From NCBI GenBank assembly GCA_003427395.1, contig BFEA01000006.1, positions 6,338,178 to 6,365,585 of the forward strand: 27,408 nt of DNA. Reading direction: 5' to 3'. Of the stretch, positions 1 to 9,725 are shown in pieces. The DNA comes from Chara braunii. Its lineage: Eukaryota; Streptophyta; Charophyceae; Charales; Characeae. The notes below the pieces were generated by a model, which saw nothing but the letters and a program-made list of their open reading frames with translations, was not told the origin of the DNA and did no database searches. The translations under genes and the position numbers were made by a program. Each line of letters starts with the position of its first letter. Position 1 is the first letter of the stretch.

Positions 1-40
<40 letters not shown>
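1..40. repeat. (CT)n microsatellite at window edge
   Basis: Pure TC dinucleotide run of 20 units that probably continues beyond the left edge. Pyrimidine runs of the same kind occur in the leader of element A (7951-8090), and a long (GA)n run occurs in the leader of element C, so this tract may be part of a retrotransposon leader read on the minus strand. Confidence 0.95.
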
Positions 41-43
<3 letters not shown>

Positions 44-384
44 GTCTGCTGATGCAGTGAAGTCAGATAGCGAGAGGGTGAGAAGGAGATAGAACTCTCT
101 CTCTCATGTGCCAGGTACTAACCTGTGAAGATGGCGCTGTGCTGCAGGTACCTTGAAGACGAAGCTGGAGCAATGGCGCCGCAGGTAAGTCCCTCTGGCC
201 TCCGCCCAATCCCTCTCTCTAGTACTACTCTAGCTGCTATGGCGCCCAACGCTGAAGACTACAGCTAACGATACTAGCGCCGAGCACTGAAGACTACTGC
301 TAACGCTTCTACTACTCCTGCAGCGCTCCTCCAGAGTGCTGTTGCCGAATCCTGAAGACTACTGACTGCCTCCTGCCTGCCCGT
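41..384 (-). other. Leader-like non-coding sequence beside the A 3' LTR
   Basis: No gene is visible. On the minus strand this follows directly after the LTR end at 385. It resembles the leaders of A and C in style: a GGCGCCATAG motif near 235-243, a neighbouring purine tract, and three imperfect copies of CTGAAGACTAC at 252-262, 287-297 and 352-362 on the plus strand. No primer-binding site follows the LTR, so this is not simply the start of another intact element. It may be the leader of a related element, or unrelated flank. Confidence 0.4.
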
Positions 385-740
385 TGCAATCAGACTCGCT
401 TTCATTCACACTTTACATGCATGCAAACAGCAGCGCAGCAAATTGGTGACATGCGCCCACTCAGTCCTCAGAGATATGGCAACCCAGATACGAGTTCACT
501 TTCGATGGTTATGNCGACACAGCGCCCATACAACTCTCTGTTCGCATACAATGGATCACCCTGGATATCCCACACGCGACTCTTTGAACACACACACACA
601 CCCTATCACTATGGCTAAGCTTCGTCTCTCTGCCCACTTCGTCTATGGGCTCCCTACAGACCACCTTGCACAAGTTGTTGTGGCAGCGCTTCCGCATGGC
701 TTACGCAGGAATGAATGAATGGTTGGGCACTGCCTCTTGA

Positions 741-746
741 TTTATA
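741..746 (-). promoter_or_regulatory. TATA box in A LTR
   Basis: TATAAA on the minus strand in the context AGTATAAATCAAG. The same box occurs at the matching place in the C LTR (19009-19016, TATAAATA). It lies downstream of the U3 repeats and upstream of the GT-rich U5 part, where an RNA polymerase II promoter of an LTR should be. Confidence 0.75.
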
Positions 747-967
747 CTTCTGCAGTGTGTTGGTCTGGCCCTCTCCCATGCCCAAAGTGCACACAGTCCC
801 ATGCAGTACTTGCTTGACTGGACCAGGACTGACTGGGAATGGGACTGTTGACTCAACACGGGTCGGCTCCACCACTTGCCCACTTGCCTTGCCACTTGCC
901 CACTTGCCTCAGTCTAAACGTGGGCAACTTCGAAAGGCCACTACTGGACCTTCCGTAAGGCTGTGGA

Positions 968-1059
968 CTTGGCCTTTCGTGATTGTAGCAGCTACGACCT
1001 TGACCCTTCTGGATTGTAGCAGCTACGACCTTGACCTTTCGGGAAAGCTACAGCTACGA
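968..1059 (-). promoter_or_regulatory. Three 31-base U3 tandem repeats in A LTR
   Basis: Three tandem units of 31, 31 and 30 bases. On the minus strand each begins TCGTAGCTG and ends with GGTCAAGG or GGCCAAG. The core GTAGCTGCTAC is near-palindromic. The C LTR carries the same number of copies with the same unit length at 18715-18806. Repeat number and position in U3 suggest an enhancer-like array; no protein is known to bind it from this sequence. Confidence 0.8.
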
Positions 1060-1272
1060 CTTCTAGACCTGACTAAGACTCCTACTCGACAAGTCTACAG
1101 ATCGAACCCCTGCGACCTCTGGACCCTACGGCAGTCTACCACTGTTACGAATACACAGGTCATGGGTTCAACTCTAGGGGTCGACACAGGTACTGTACAC
1201 AGGTAAGCTGGGGACTAGGGATCGAGCTGTGGGATCTGCATCAGCTACTGCAAACTGGTGAATACTGTTTCA

Positions 1273-1280
1273 CTCCCGCC
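1273..1280 (-). other. Candidate polypurine tract of element A
   Basis: GGCGGGAG on the minus strand immediately before the 3' LTR start. This is where the plus-strand primer of an LTR element lies. It is short and contains one C, so it may be degenerate. Confidence 0.5.
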
Positions 1281-1310
1281 GGCCTAAATTCGAGGTCCTC
1301 CGAGAATAAT

Positions 1311-2926
1311 TCAGTCCAAGGCAGGACCTTTACCTCTCTGATCTCTTTCGTAGGCCCTAGCTATATCGGGAGCTGTCTCTAGAAGTTGTGCTCTAGTGAA
1401 CCAGCGGTCATCCTCCGACTCCTGATAAGCGAACCGGACCTTATACTGTTTCTGACCTCTACCTCCTGTTCTGAACACATCTTCACCAACAATGCCGTCA
1501 ATGTCATATCTTTCGTCCATGTCTGGAGGGATTATGGACCGTCTAGATGGAAACTGTTGACTTGTGACACACGACAACAACTTTGATGCGTGAAACACGG
1601 GGTAGGTGTGGAGGTGTGTTGGTAACTCTATTGTGTAGGACGGTCCATCCTCTCCGCCCTTTTCTTCTAGAACTGGCCACGGTCCTCTATATGCGGGCAG
1701 TAACTTCTGCGAGATGTTCTCCTCAGGTGCAAACTCTTTAGACTTGACCCAGACCAGAGTGCCTACCTGAAACTGTGATGGGCGACAGTGCTTATTAGCC
1801 TGCTCTATCATCCGGTGTTGGGCCTTCCTGAGGTTTTCAACAACAGTGGCCATCTCTTTCTCATGTTGTATTGCGAACTCCCTGGTACCGGGCGGCGGCC
1901 TGTGAATCTGATCCCGGTTCAGTCCCTCAAACGGTCTACGCGGTCTAAAGGACTTGTGCAACTCATTGGGAGTGCGACAGGTGGATAAATGCATGTTGTT
2001 ATTGTATGCACTGGCTACCTTGGGTAACATCTCGTCCCAGTTGATCTGATCTGGCCTAATGTACATGCGTAGAACTTGCTGCAGGATCTTGTTCATCTGC
2101 TCAGTCTGACCGTTAGTCTCTGGATGGCGGCCAGACGACATCAACAACTTAGATCCGTAAACTCTCATTAGCTCCTGCCAATTTTGGCTGGTAAAACGGG
2201 TATCCTTATCACAAACAATCGACAATGGGACGCCATGCTCACTAACCCAAAAATCGAAAAACTTCTGGATAACTAATTCGGTACGCGCCTTTGGATAGCA
2301 TACTTGCTAAATCTATCAACTACGACCATGACTTGGCTCTTGCCATGTCTACTCTTGACGCCGGCATCCATGAAGTCAATGTGGACTGAATCTCCAGGCT
2401 GGTCTGGAATGGGCAAGGGTCTGAGAAGACCTAGAGGGGCACGCGTAGTAGTCTTGTTCCTCTCGCAGACTTTACAACTGCGGACATACTCTATGCATTT
2501 CATTCTTGGCCAGGTATACGCGTGCATAAGATTGGCTAAAGTCTTTTGCCAACCGAAGTGTCCCTCTGTATCATGGCATTCCCCTAGGATCAGACTGCGG
2601 ATTTCCTCACTGTTGGGAATGCATAGACGGTCTACTACATTAGTCTTCTCAAATAATAACCCCTCTGTAGTGCGGTAATCTGGCTCAGTCTCTGGGGCCT
2701 CCTTGACTCTCTTGAGGAGGTCACTATAGATAGGGTCATGTGCATACGCCTGTCTAACTTTCTCTTGCAGGTCACTCCCTATGTCCAGATAGTGAACTAT
2801 AGCTCCAAAGAAGTCTGATCTCCTACTCAGAGCGTCCACAACTACATTGTACTTGCCCTTCACTGGCTTGAGCTCAAAGTCATACTGGTCTATCTCAGCG
2901 GCCCACCTAGTCAACTTAGGTGTCAT
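1311..2926 (-). pseudogene. pol: Element A integrase with chromodomain-like C-terminus (broken)
   Basis: The integrase would join element cDNA to host DNA. The part from 2926 opens with the end of RNase H and its linker (ADALSRR-type, here VVDALSRR), then the zinc-binding HHCC motif (HDTEGHFGW, later CKVC), then the core. All three catalytic acids are visible: Asp in HIDFMD, Asp in VCDKDTRFTS and Glu in GQTEQMN. The C-terminal part has the GPWPV and YPVFHASKL motifs common in Ty3/gypsy integrases, and ends in a segment resembling a chromodomain (QYKVRF...DDRWF, about 60 residues), which in chromoviruses binds histone marks. A frameshift with loss of several residues near 2280-2310, after VVVDRFSKYA, splits it into two frames (2926-2273 and about 2290-1311). 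Confidence 0.88.
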
Positions 2927-4065
2927 CTTGGCCTGTCTTCAACCATGTAAGAGTCTCATGGTCGGAGTACACCTTGAAGTGCCTCCCAAGCAGGTAATGC
3001 TTCCAGTGCTCTAAGGCCTGCCTGAGAGCGTAGAGTTCTCTCTCGTACGTCGAGGTAGCAACCTTCTATGAGGGCATCCTCGCTGACATGAACTCTACGG
3101 GTCTATAGCCATTGTCGTCGTCCTGCTGTAACACGGCGCCTATTCCATACTGACTCGCGTTCGTGGTGACGACAAATGGCAAAGACAGATCTGCTACTTT
3201 GAGGACAGGGTACTCTATCAACGCGCGCTTTAACTTCTTTAGCGCCGACGTACAGTCTTTATCCCACTGCCAGATTGCCTCTTCTTGAGCAACCTGCGAA
3301 GGGGAGCGGCGATAGTCGAGAAGTTTCTCACGAACTTCCTATAGTAGTTAGCTAGGCCTAAGAACGACCGCAACTCTGTCAACGTGTGGGGCGTCGGCCA
3401 GTCTCGAATTGCCGCTATCTTGCTATCCTCTGGCTTAATGCCATCTCTGTCTAACATGTGGCCCAAGTACAAAACTTGTGTCTTGGCTTACTCGCACTTC
3501 TTCGCATTGATCTTGAAGTTAGCTTTCCTCAACTTCTCCAAGACCTGCCTCAAATGACCTTGGTGCTCCTGGAGGGTCCTACTGAATACTAAGATATCGT
3601 CTAGATATACTACGACGAATCTATCTAACCAAGGCCTGAACAGATCGTTCATACAACGCTGAAATGTAGCTGGCGCATTAGTTAGTCCAAAGGGCATCAT
3701 TATGAACTCATAATGGCCATAACGAGTTTGGAACGCAGTCTTGTACTGGTCATCAGGATGGACCTCTATCTGATGGTAGCCGGACTTCAAATCTATCTTT
3801 GAAAAATACTTACAACCCTGCACCCGATCTAAGAGATCGTCTATCCTGGGCAGTGGTTCAACATTTTTAACTGTAATCTCATTCAGACCCCTGTAGTCTA
3901 TACACATTCTCGGCTCTCCTTCCTTTTTGGGGACGACAATACTGGTGCTCCAAAAGGAGACGAACTGGGCCTTATCCAACCTTTCTCAAGGAGCTCGTCT
4001 AATTGCTTGCGCAGCTCCCTTAACTCTCTAAGGGACATCCTGTAGACTGCTCCCCAGGAGTTCTA
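2927..4065 (-). pseudogene. pol: Element A reverse transcriptase and RNase H (broken)
   Basis: Copies element RNA to DNA and degrades the RNA strand. The start is the [21 protein letters not shown] segment from 4038. A frameshift follows near 3925. The main frame then carries the RT blocks [32 protein letters not shown] and the catalytic YLDD box (residues 125-128 of the frame opening at 3979). An in-frame TAA stands at 3488-3490, followed by YLGHMLDRDGIKPED and the [12 protein letters not shown] motif. A one-base loss near 3275 shifts into RNase H, whose first catalytic Asp is changed to Asn (TTNASQYG, codon 3159-3161). A TAG lies at 3066-3068, and a two-base loss near 2935 shifts to the frame of the following integrase. 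Confidence 0.9.
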
Positions 4066-4787
4066 CTGCCAGGCTCTATCTCTATCCTGTGCTGGATTGG
4101 CCGCGACACTACTCCTGTCGGCGGCTCGGCTAAGTCTTTAAACTCTTCCAGCAGCTTGGCAATGGCTGGATCTGTGGAACTATCCCCTTCCTTAGGCTCA
4201 CTGACAGGTCTAACATATACTACAAAGACCTCATCTTCCAGTTGCTCCTTTCTGACTAGTCGCGTGAACGCGGGAGCACTGAGACAGCAATTTGCCAAGG
4301 TGTTGTCTACACCTAACACATGGAACAGGCGGGCAGTCTTGACCTCACCTGACGGACTAGGGAGCCTACACTCATGCTCTCTCAAGTGGAGTGTGGCCCT
4401 TGCTGCCTCTCCCCAGTCCATATTTAGGACTATATCAAACGGAAGGTTATCCTGTACGAGGAGAGTCATGGAATGGAGAACTCTCTCTACCTTCCCATCT
4501 TTCTCTCTGCGAAAATACGCTTGGACTCCTTCTACGTAGTCCTCAACTCGCATTGTACTATTGTCTGCGAGGCCACTGACTATGGGGTCTTTCAATTTCT
4601 GGACCTTTAACCCTAGCCTTAGCTTCTTCAACGCTTTACGGCTAATGTAACTACGGGTGGCCCCCGAATCTATAAGGGTCCCTTCTCTACCCCTAAACAC
4701 CTCTACATCAACTAACACTAGCTGCCCTTTGCTATCTTTCTTCATCTTGGCCAAGGCAAGCATTCTCTCTTTCAATTCTTTTGCCAC
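4020..4787 (-). pseudogene. pol: Element A aspartic protease segment of pol
   Basis: A retropepsin-like protease that would cut the Gag and Pol polyproteins. The active-site motif is intact: LIDSGATRSYIS, with the catalytic Asp at residue 40 of the frame counted from 4787. A long linker follows with DNLPFDIVLNMDWG and then the SRPIQHRIEIEPG stretch that normally leads into reverse transcriptase. The frame runs out after RTP near 4060 because of a one-base shift, so the last dozen residues are out of frame and the true continuation is in the next frame. The first Met is only a convenient boundary: this is an internal part of a polyprotein. Confidence 0.85.
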
Positions 4788-4951
4788 GCCTGTGAGGGAA
4801 GTGCCTAGAGAGACGCTAACACAAGCAGTCTCTGGACAGCTAACTAGGCATTGGCCTGCAACCTCTGCCGAAGGCTCATGTGGTGTGGGAGTGTCCTCTG
4901 TGCGCGCGCTCGCTTCCCCACATGGCCTAGAAGTAGGGGCAGTTGCAACCC

Positions 4952-6938
4952 CTACCGGCGGCTGCCTTTTGACTCATGGGCAGCCCACCGGGCCTGTCTG
5001 TACTTAGGAGAATATTTGATAATATGGGCAGGGTCACCGCGATAAATGCACTGACCCTGTTCCATACGCTGTTGCCATACTTTCTGATCTAGGCCAAAAT
5101 CTTCCCATGGTCGTCCCTGTGGCCAACCGGGATGCCATCCTCCTCTCCTCTGAGGTGAACCTCCACCTCTACGTTGCGGGGACCGACTGGGACCTTGACG
5201 ATTTGGCAGGGGACCTTGACCCCTACCTCCCTCTTGACGGCTCTTTGGGCCGCCAACCCCCTGTGCGCTCGATCCTCGGCCTCCCGTGGCCTTGCCCCTT
5301 TGGCCCTGGCCTCCTCTGTCGTGCGGCCTCCCTCCAGCCGCTACAGCAGCATAAGACCTCCCCTGTCCTACGCTACTGTCCTCCTCCTCGAGCCCCCGCT
5401 CTATCTGACTGTAGGGGACTTCATCAGTACCACCTTCCTCCAATGTAAGGATCATGTGATCCTTGGCCCTCACCTGGCCTGAGATGGTACGCCCTTTCCA
5501 CTTTTTACCCTTGTCTAAGTCCTTATGCCAGAAAGTGGAAACTGGCATGGACTTTGCCTCGAACAGCACCACTTCTCTACTCAGCGCATCATACGTCATA
5601 GTGGGTTGTTGGGACTTGTCAACGAAGTGCCCTCGTAAGGGCTCCGACATGGCACAATAGAAGAGTTGGACTTGTTGGGACTCAGTAACCCCATGGTCCA
5701 GGACGGCCACCAGGTCGTCCATGACAACTTTGAGTGCCCTTGCACTCTTCCACTGCCGTGAGTGGATGGTCTGGAGTTTATCAGAGGCTCTAACGCCTCT
5801 TCGCAGATCAGCAAATTGCTCCCTTAGGAGCTTGAAGAATTGAGCGAGGGGGGTGACTTTGGAGTAAGCGACCGTGTTGTTTTCACAACCGGCTGCACGT
5901 GCGAGGGACCTAGCGAAACTAGCCGCTTCGTCCTTGAGAGCCTGGAAGGCAACGAGGACCTGATCGTCCTGCGCAATCTGTTGTGAATGAACATACGTAT
6001 TGACACTTGCGTCCCAATTATCGAATTTTTCGTCAGACTTCCCGCCATAGGCATCTGGGAACTTCAGCTTGACTGGTTCCCTGCGGGGTGTAGACTCGCT
6101 CTCAGCGGTGGCTACTACCTTGGCGCCCTCAATGGCGCCCTCATAGAACTTCCTTCGCCCTCTTTTAATCCTTTCACTTCGGCCCCGACGTGGGTCACCA
6201 CGTCGCGCGCAAACTCTCTAAAGCCAGCCCGCATGGCCTGCAGGGCCACATCGTGACCCCTGTTGCTTTGCCGTTCCTCCAACCACGCCTCGTTTAGTAC
6301 CTCTAGATACCCTAAGATCTTGTCTAATTTCGTGGGTACTTCCGCTTGGGCATGCACCTCTTGTCTACACCACCGTTCTTTCTCCACCTCTTGCGGCCAA
6401 TCGGGCAGCTTCCTCCCTCCTTCTCTTCTTCTCCCTTTTCATGCGCAGCTTCCACTCCAACTTTTTCTCATCTTCTGTCTCTTGACGTTCCAGGGGGTCA
6501 TCTATCATTTCCAAAGCCCTGGGAAACGCCTCCTTCTCCTCCTGTGGCACATACAGCTGCGCCTCCTCATCTTCTCCCAGAGACAAATTTGTCACCCACT
6601 CACTGATCTTCTTCTCCATTTTTTGCATCTTCCTCCGTCGTGCCACTGCTCTCCCCTCTTTCTTCTCTACGTCTCCTTTGAAGGCGTTCTTCCTCTTCTT
6701 CTTCTTCTGCTTCTTCTTCTTTAGCAGCCTTTCTTCTTTCTTCCTCCTCCCGCTGAACCCTCATCATCTCCTCCTCCAACTTTTTCCTTTTTGGCGCCTG
6801 CTCCTCTGCGATTGCTTTTAACTTTGCCTGCTTCAGGAGCTCTTTCTTTTCCCTATTCTCTCTCACTAGGGCGGCCATCTGCTCTTGTTGAGCCGGAGTA
6901 TAGGGGCTAGTACTCTTTCCACTACGGGTGTCAACCAT
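4952..6938 (-). pseudogene. gag: Element A gag (broken in several frames)
   Basis: Gag forms the virus-like particle. The start at 6938 is supported by the CACCATGGT context, shared exactly with element C at 21420, and by a shared N-terminus (MVDTRSGKSTSPYTPAQQEQ here). A highly charged coiled-coil region with a poly-Glu stretch follows. Frameshifts occur near 6640, 6375 and 6140. The capsid-like region (KFPDAYGGKSDEKFDNWD onward) is readable in one frame from about 6100 through 5722 and down to 4952. A Gly/Arg-rich basic tail leads to the nucleocapsid zinc knuckle at 5009-5050. This knuckle is degraded: the pattern C-x2-C-x4-H-x4-C has become C-x2-R-x4-H-x4-S, so it cannot bind zinc normally. 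Element C retains the intact knuckle. Confidence 0.85.
6688..6722 (-). repeat. (GAA)n-like coding microsatellite in A gag
   Basis: Interrupted TTC repeat on the plus strand, which reads GAA/GAG on the minus strand and encodes the poly-Glu stretch of Gag. Element C has a longer, purer version at the matching place (21661-21703), so the acidic tract is a family feature with variable length. Confidence 0.75.
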
Positions 6939-7100
6939 GGTGATAATTGTACAATCGGGTCAACGGTTCCAAACCTCACCACTTAGACTCTAACCCCTGA
7001 CTAACAAACTTACTGACTCAATCTAAAGACTCACAGAATCCGGACAGGGATCCTGTCAACTAGGGTCTCTAGCCTAGACCTACTCTAAGGCTGTCACTAC

Positions 7101-7198
7101 AAGACCTGTTGCTGATCAGGAGGCATTTAAGGAGATCCCCCGTAACTCCTCATGAATTTTTTAACGTCGCAGACAGGACGACGCGATCAGCAGGTCTT
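7101..7198 (-). ncRNA. Conserved structured RNA block in A leader
   Basis: On the minus strand an outer stem pairs AAGACCTGCTGATC (7198-7185) with GATCAGCAACAGGTCTT (7117-7101), leaving a three-base A/C bulge. Inside are hairpin 1, CGTCG/CGACG with a nine-base loop (7183-7165), a single-stranded GTTAAAAAATTCATG segment, and hairpin 2, AGGAG/CTCCT (7150-7130). The same plan is found at 11613-11709 in B and 21053-21136 in C with compensating base changes. It lies about 160 bases upstream of the gag start. The role is unknown; packaging, dimerisation or translation control are possible. Confidence 0.6.
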
Positions 7199-7536
7199 CT
7201 CAACACTTAGACGGCCTGTTGTGTAGCCCACAACTCAGATTTCGGGCCTACGTGCCACACCGAGCAGCCCGCCGGTCAGTACCGGTCCTTGGGAGGGTTC
7301 GTGTCCTCCGGGACAGTCGAGTCGTCAGACACAGTCTTTAGCCCTACTCAGCACGGCAGGGGTTTGGTCAACTAGGCGCTACCTTCATACACGGAGTCCT
7401 ACACCTGGACAAAAGAGACTCGATGCAGAAAGAAGAGACAGACAGACTTGACTCAGCAAGTACCACAGGTTGTGTGCACATCCATAGGGCGAGGGGATAG
7501 GCTGAAGGCTTGGCGAGAATATACCGGCTCCAGCTT

Positions 7537-7645
7537 GGTCAAACTCTTGGTCAACGCTGCAGTCAACCCCCGGTCAACCCCCGGTCAACACCTCTGGTCA
7601 ACTCCCGGTCACACCCGGCCAACGCCCGGTCAACGCCTGGTCAAC
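7537..7645 (-). promoter_or_regulatory. TTGACC (W-box-like) array in A leader
   Basis: Irregular tandem array, read on the minus strand, of seven TTGACC and one TTGACT, spaced about 8-15 bases, with two further decayed units. TTGAC(C/T) is the core of the W-box bound by plant WRKY factors (established). Element C has the matching array at 20634-20719 with eight TTGACC. Binding here is an inference. Confidence 0.55.
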
Positions 7646-7656
7646 TCTCCAGTCGG

Positions 7657-8192
7657 CTATGGCGGCCGACTCCTCCTTCCTTATCACCCTTCTCCTTCCT
7701 TCTCTTCACCTCGCCTCTTTCTTCTGCATCCTGTCTGTCTTCTTTCTCTCTCTCTTTTTTTTTTTTTTTTGTCCGTCTCTCCCTTCACCTCCTCGGCTAT
7801 GGCCTCTTTCACTCCGCTCGGTCTCCCCCTCTGTCCTCTCTCACGTCCTCCTTGTTCGTCACTCCATGGTGCAAGCTTCGCGGCTATGGCCGCTTCCTTC
7901 CTCGTGGGACTGCACGGCGCACTTCACAGGTAAGTGACAACCAAACTTGTATCTCTCATCTCTCTCCTCTCTCTCTCTCTCTCTTCTCGCCGTAGCGATG
8001 TCTTCGACGCAGGTACGTGGTAAGCCAATCTTGTATCGCTCAACCTTTCTCTCTCCCCTCTCTCTCTCGCTCTCCCTCTCTCTCGGTCTTCTTCTTCGTC
8101 GTGGTCTTCTGTGCAGGTGTGCGCGGCGGCTTCTCCAACCTCCAGGTCCGCTATGGCGGACTTCTTCTCTCGGTGGCCACCTCAACTATGGC
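7657..8192 (-). repeat. Five dispersed GCCATAG motifs in A leader
   Basis: GCCATAG on the minus strand at 7663-7657, 7803-7797, 7890-7884, 8157-8151 and 8192-8186, several inside GGCCATAGCC-like palindromic contexts. Element C has further copies in its LTR and leader (19140, 19176, 20195, 20612, and near-copies at 19186 and 20537). Short but too frequent and too evenly shared to ignore; function unknown. Confidence 0.5.
7951..8092. repeat. Pyrimidine-rich (CT)n tracts in A leader
   Basis: Two impure CT dinucleotide tracts (about 7960-7984 and 8048-8086) separated by unique sequence. On the minus strand they are (GA)n, at the place where element C has 107 bases of pure (GA)n. The flanking GTTGAGCGATA then AAGATTGG is shared with C at about 20359-20377. 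Confidence 0.8.
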
Positions 8193-8243
8193 GCATCACT
8201 CTCCCTGCGACACACAACGCTGCGCATGGAATAGCGGGTACCA

Positions 8244-8255
8244 GCTCTGATACCA
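8244..8255 (-). other. Primer-binding site of element A
   Basis: TGGTATCAGAGC on the minus strand, a perfect match to the 3' end of the initiator-methionine tRNA that primes most plant Ty3/gypsy elements. Three bases separate it from a TG at 8259-8260, which would be the complement of an LTR ending in CA. Confidence 0.88.
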
Positions 8256-8536
8256 CCGTGAAGTGCATGGGAAGTCCCTATGTACTACCTCGGCCTGCCT
8301 CCTGACTGCCTCCGACTGCCTGCAGTTGCAGGGCGGGCAGTCCAGGAGGCTGCTCTTGCCAATGCCAAACTGAGCCAGGGTCTGGCGCTGCAGCTGTCGT
8401 GGGAACAGGCCAAAAATAGCCTGTTCCTAAAACCCTGGTTTGGTGCCTGAGTTTCAGGGCAGGTCGGTCTGATGAAAGACCGAAAATGGCCCTTCGTTTC
8501 AGGCTAAAAAGGCTACTGCCATTTTTAGTCTGAAAC

Positions 8537-8640
8537 GACACAGGGTCTGTAGGCCCCTGTTTTTCAGGCTTTCGAGCTGAACAGACACGGGGCCTGTAGG
8601 CCCTGTTTTTCAGGCTTTCAGCCTGAGGGACGCAGGGCCT
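8537..8640. repeat. 47-base minisatellite
   Basis: Two tandem units starting GACACAGGGTCTGTAGGCCC (8537) and GACACGGGGCCTGTAGGCCC (8584), and a partial third from about 8629. Each unit contains CCTGTTTTTCAGGCTTTC and can form internal stems (CAGGCT/AGCCTG). No coding sense. Confidence 0.75.
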
Positions 8641-8913
8641 GGAAAATGGCCCTCGTGTGCAGGCGCAGCATGTATATGCCGCTCCTCTTCTGCTGCCCTT
8701 CTGTTTGGTTTTCTTCCTTCCCCCCCCCTTGTTTCTTTGAATTTTTTCCTTCTTATAATAAAAAAATGTGGCTCATTTCTTGGTTTGTGCGTCTCATAAT
8801 GAATTTAAATGATTATTAATTGTGCCGGGGCATGCTAATCTTTCTTCTCTGTATCGCTCCATTTCTGTAAAGAGTGTGATGTCCTGAAATACTTCGCTTC
8901 TCTGGTGCTTTTC

Positions 8914-9014
8914 TGTGGCGCTGCAATTGTGCTGCTATTCTGTGGCGCTGCAAATTGTGCTGCTATTCTGTGGCGCTGCAAATTGTGCTGCTATTCTGTG
9001 AGCGCTATGTATTC
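8914..9014. repeat. 28-base minisatellite
   Basis: Three tandem units at 8914-8940 (27 bases, one deletion), 8941-8968 and 8969-8996, nearly identical, each beginning TGTGGCGCTGC and ending GCTGCTATTC, followed by a decayed fourth at 8997-9014. Clean units suggest recent expansion. Confidence 0.9.
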
Positions 9015-9616
9015 TGTTTTTCTTTTGATTTTTTTCTTTTTTTTTAATGGTTGTTTAGTATTTATTCTGTGAGAATTTCACGAGAACTGTTTTTCTTTTG
9101 TTTTTTCATTCACCATAGTGGAGGAGGATTGAAGGGTAGGAAGTACTAGGAACTCTTTCACCTCGCAATTGTCATTAATAGTAATCCTCATTATCAATCT
9201 TAAAAATGAACAGCACGATTGACGGAGTTAATTAGTGCGCTCAGAGCCCTGTCTGTGTGACTGTATATGAGCAGCGTTCCTGGCTAGATGCAGTCATAAA
9301 GACCAGGTGTTCGTGTTTAGGGAGGGAATTAGGTAGAGGTAAGAAGGTAGCCATGTGGCGGGCGTTAAGGTGTACTAGGTAAAGCAGTGGCAATAAGGAG
9401 TTGAAATGCAGCTGTTAGGATTGCGCTGGAATGTCACTGGCAGTGTATGAATTAGGAAAAGGCTGTTGAAGCTCATGGTGAATAAAAAGACCACCACCTT
9501 CACCGAAATAAAAAACAACATTTTTTTTAAAGAACAGGAGTAAAAGCTCAACTGCCAAAGGAGTTAAAGCTCGTCGTGGTGGATAAAAAACAACCCCCTA
9601 CCATTTTGACTGGAGT

Positions 9617-9725
9617 AGAGCACCTGGTCAATATCGCTGTATGTAGACTGAAAGTTGCACCAAATACAGCTGTATTGGCTGGATGTTCACTTTGGGAGAA
9701 AACGGTAGTTTTCTTTTCTGATTGA
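9617..9725 (+). repeat. Diverged dispersed repeat, copy 1
   Basis: About 110 bases beginning GAGCACCTGGT and continuing TAGACTGAAAGTTGC and AATACAGCT. It aligns with 18128-18225 in the same orientation at roughly three quarters identity, with one 13-base gap. It sits just outside the 5' LTR of B, while the second copy sits just outside the B 3' LTR remnant. Confidence 0.6.

Larger units (their letters stand above)
385..1272 (-). repeat. 3' LTR of element A
   Basis: 888 bases bounded by TG...CA on the minus strand (TGAAACAG start at 1272, GATTGCA end at 385). It matches the 5' LTR of element C (18503-19459) along its length: the same start (TGAAACRGT then TTCACC), a U3 with three 31-base repeats, repeated AAGTGGGC-type motifs, a TATAAATM box, a downstream GT-rich stretch followed by GGGATATCCAGGG, and the same GATTGCA end. 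It lies just past the integrase stop codon at 1311 with a short purine-rich tract between, as expected for a 3' LTR. There is one ambiguous base at 514. Confidence 0.88.
6939..8243 (-). other. Leader (5' untranslated region) of element A
   Basis: 1.3 kb between the primer-binding site and the gag start, with no credible coding region. From about 7660 down to 6939 it aligns with the leader of element C (about 20610-21419): TTGACC array, a block reading CTATGGATGTGCAC, then CCCAAGGACCGGTAC, the structured RNA block, and a hairpin-forming GGTCTAGGCTAGAGACC. Upstream of the pyrimidine-rich tract (above about 8050) A and C leaders no longer match. The tract therefore looks like a recombination boundary. 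Confidence 0.75.
385..8258 (-). mobile_element. Element A, degenerate Ty3/gypsy chromovirus-like retrotransposon
   Basis: Order on the minus strand: primer-binding site (8255-8244), leader of about 1.3 kb, gag (6938-4952), protease, reverse transcriptase/RNase H, integrase with chromodomain-like tail (ending 1311), then 3' LTR. This pol order (RT-RNase H before integrase) defines Ty3/gypsy. Sequence to the right of the primer-binding site does not resemble the 3' LTR, so the matching 5' LTR is missing or was replaced. At least eight frameshifts or stops mean the copy is defective. It is closely related to element C. Confidence 0.9.

Noticed and set aside
715-1206. 163-residue open frame on the plus strand
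   Set aside because: It lies wholly inside the A LTR, antisense to it, and follows the 31-base repeats; no known domain.
7755-7770. Poly(A) tail of a retroposon (T run on plus strand)
   Set aside because: It grows out of a CT tract, has no target duplication, and sits inside leader sequence of A.
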